A DNA stretch of 32,938 nucleotides, taken from assembly GCA_023411575.1 (NCBI GenBank), contig JAEYOP010000058.1, forward strand, positions 1 through 32,938, in the 5' to 3' direction. This DNA comes from Bacillota bacterium. GTDB taxonomy: Bacteria; Bacillota; Clostridia; Acetivibrionales; DTU013. Positions 32,925 to 32,938 of this stretch are shown here, one piece after another (the stretch's first letter is position 1; each line of letters begins with the position of its first letter). The position numbers and the translations under genes are program-made. The notes beneath the pieces are model-generated. The model was not told the DNA's origin, did not search any database, and saw only the letters and a list, made by a program, of their open reading frames with translations.

Positions 32925-32938
32925 TTTGTTTCAGAAAA

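Overview
The window looks like a chromosomal segment of a moderately G+C-rich Firmicute of the class Clostridia. Pointers are strong AAGGAGG-type ribosome binding sites, a YsxC-type GTPase, an S1C protease with an N-terminal anchor, a LacI-controlled oligosaccharide importer without its own ATPase, and a MarR-controlled heterodimeric ABC exporter. The genus cannot be named from sequence alone. No rRNA, tRNA, CRISPR array, transposase or phage gene was seen.

Layout. (1) 1-1901: the 3' end of a secreted polymorphic toxin with a C-terminal AHH nuclease domain, then its Imm11/DUF1629-type immunity gene. This part is visibly A+T-rich and stops abruptly. (2) 1960-7268: a PD-(D/E)XK-XPD/DinG-like helicase, the GTPase EngB/YsxC with an odd tail, a hypoxanthine/uracil-DNA glycosylase, and a MATE exporter. 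(3) 7481-8089: an exported coiled-coil/SH3b protein, ending in a two-way terminator. (4) 8124-16419, all on the minus strand: a mannan-oligosaccharide cassette. In transcription order it holds a LacI regulator, a lipoprotein binding protein, two permeases, a GH130_2 phosphorylase, cellobiose 2-epimerase and a GH130_1 mannosylglucose phosphorylase. The same 10-bp core, TTATCGGTAA, lies upstream of both the regulator and the binding-protein gene and is the likely operator. A 161-bp near-perfect hairpin separates the binding-protein gene from the permeases. (5) 16622-20158: a DUF218/SanA-like protein, an HtrA-type protease and a MurA-family enzyme whose catalytic Cys is Asp. (6) 20261-22403: an ABC-F gene behind a ~400-nt leader with a 41-codon ORF, competing hairpins and an intrinsic terminator, which looks like an antibiotic-responsive attenuator. 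(7) 22552-26729: a MarR regulator and two half-ABC exporters in one operon, with a clear promoter and a 29-bp palindromic operator. (8) 26707-32853, minus strand: an exported MEMO-like protein and a very large alpha-2-macroglobulin-like protein that lacks the thioester motif.

How it fits together. The mannan cassette should import beta-1,4-mannooligosaccharides. It would then shorten them by phosphorolysis (GH130_2), epimerise mannobiose to mannosylglucose (epimerase), and split that to mannose 1-phosphate and glucose (GH130_1). Regions 5 to 8 hold several cell-envelope and drug-response functions: MurA variant, HtrA, ABC-F, MarR/ABC exporter, MATE and macroglobulin. Two candidates for undescribed biology stand out: the ABC-F leader attenuator, and the pairing of an extracytoplasmic MEMO-like protein with a thioester-less macroglobulin.
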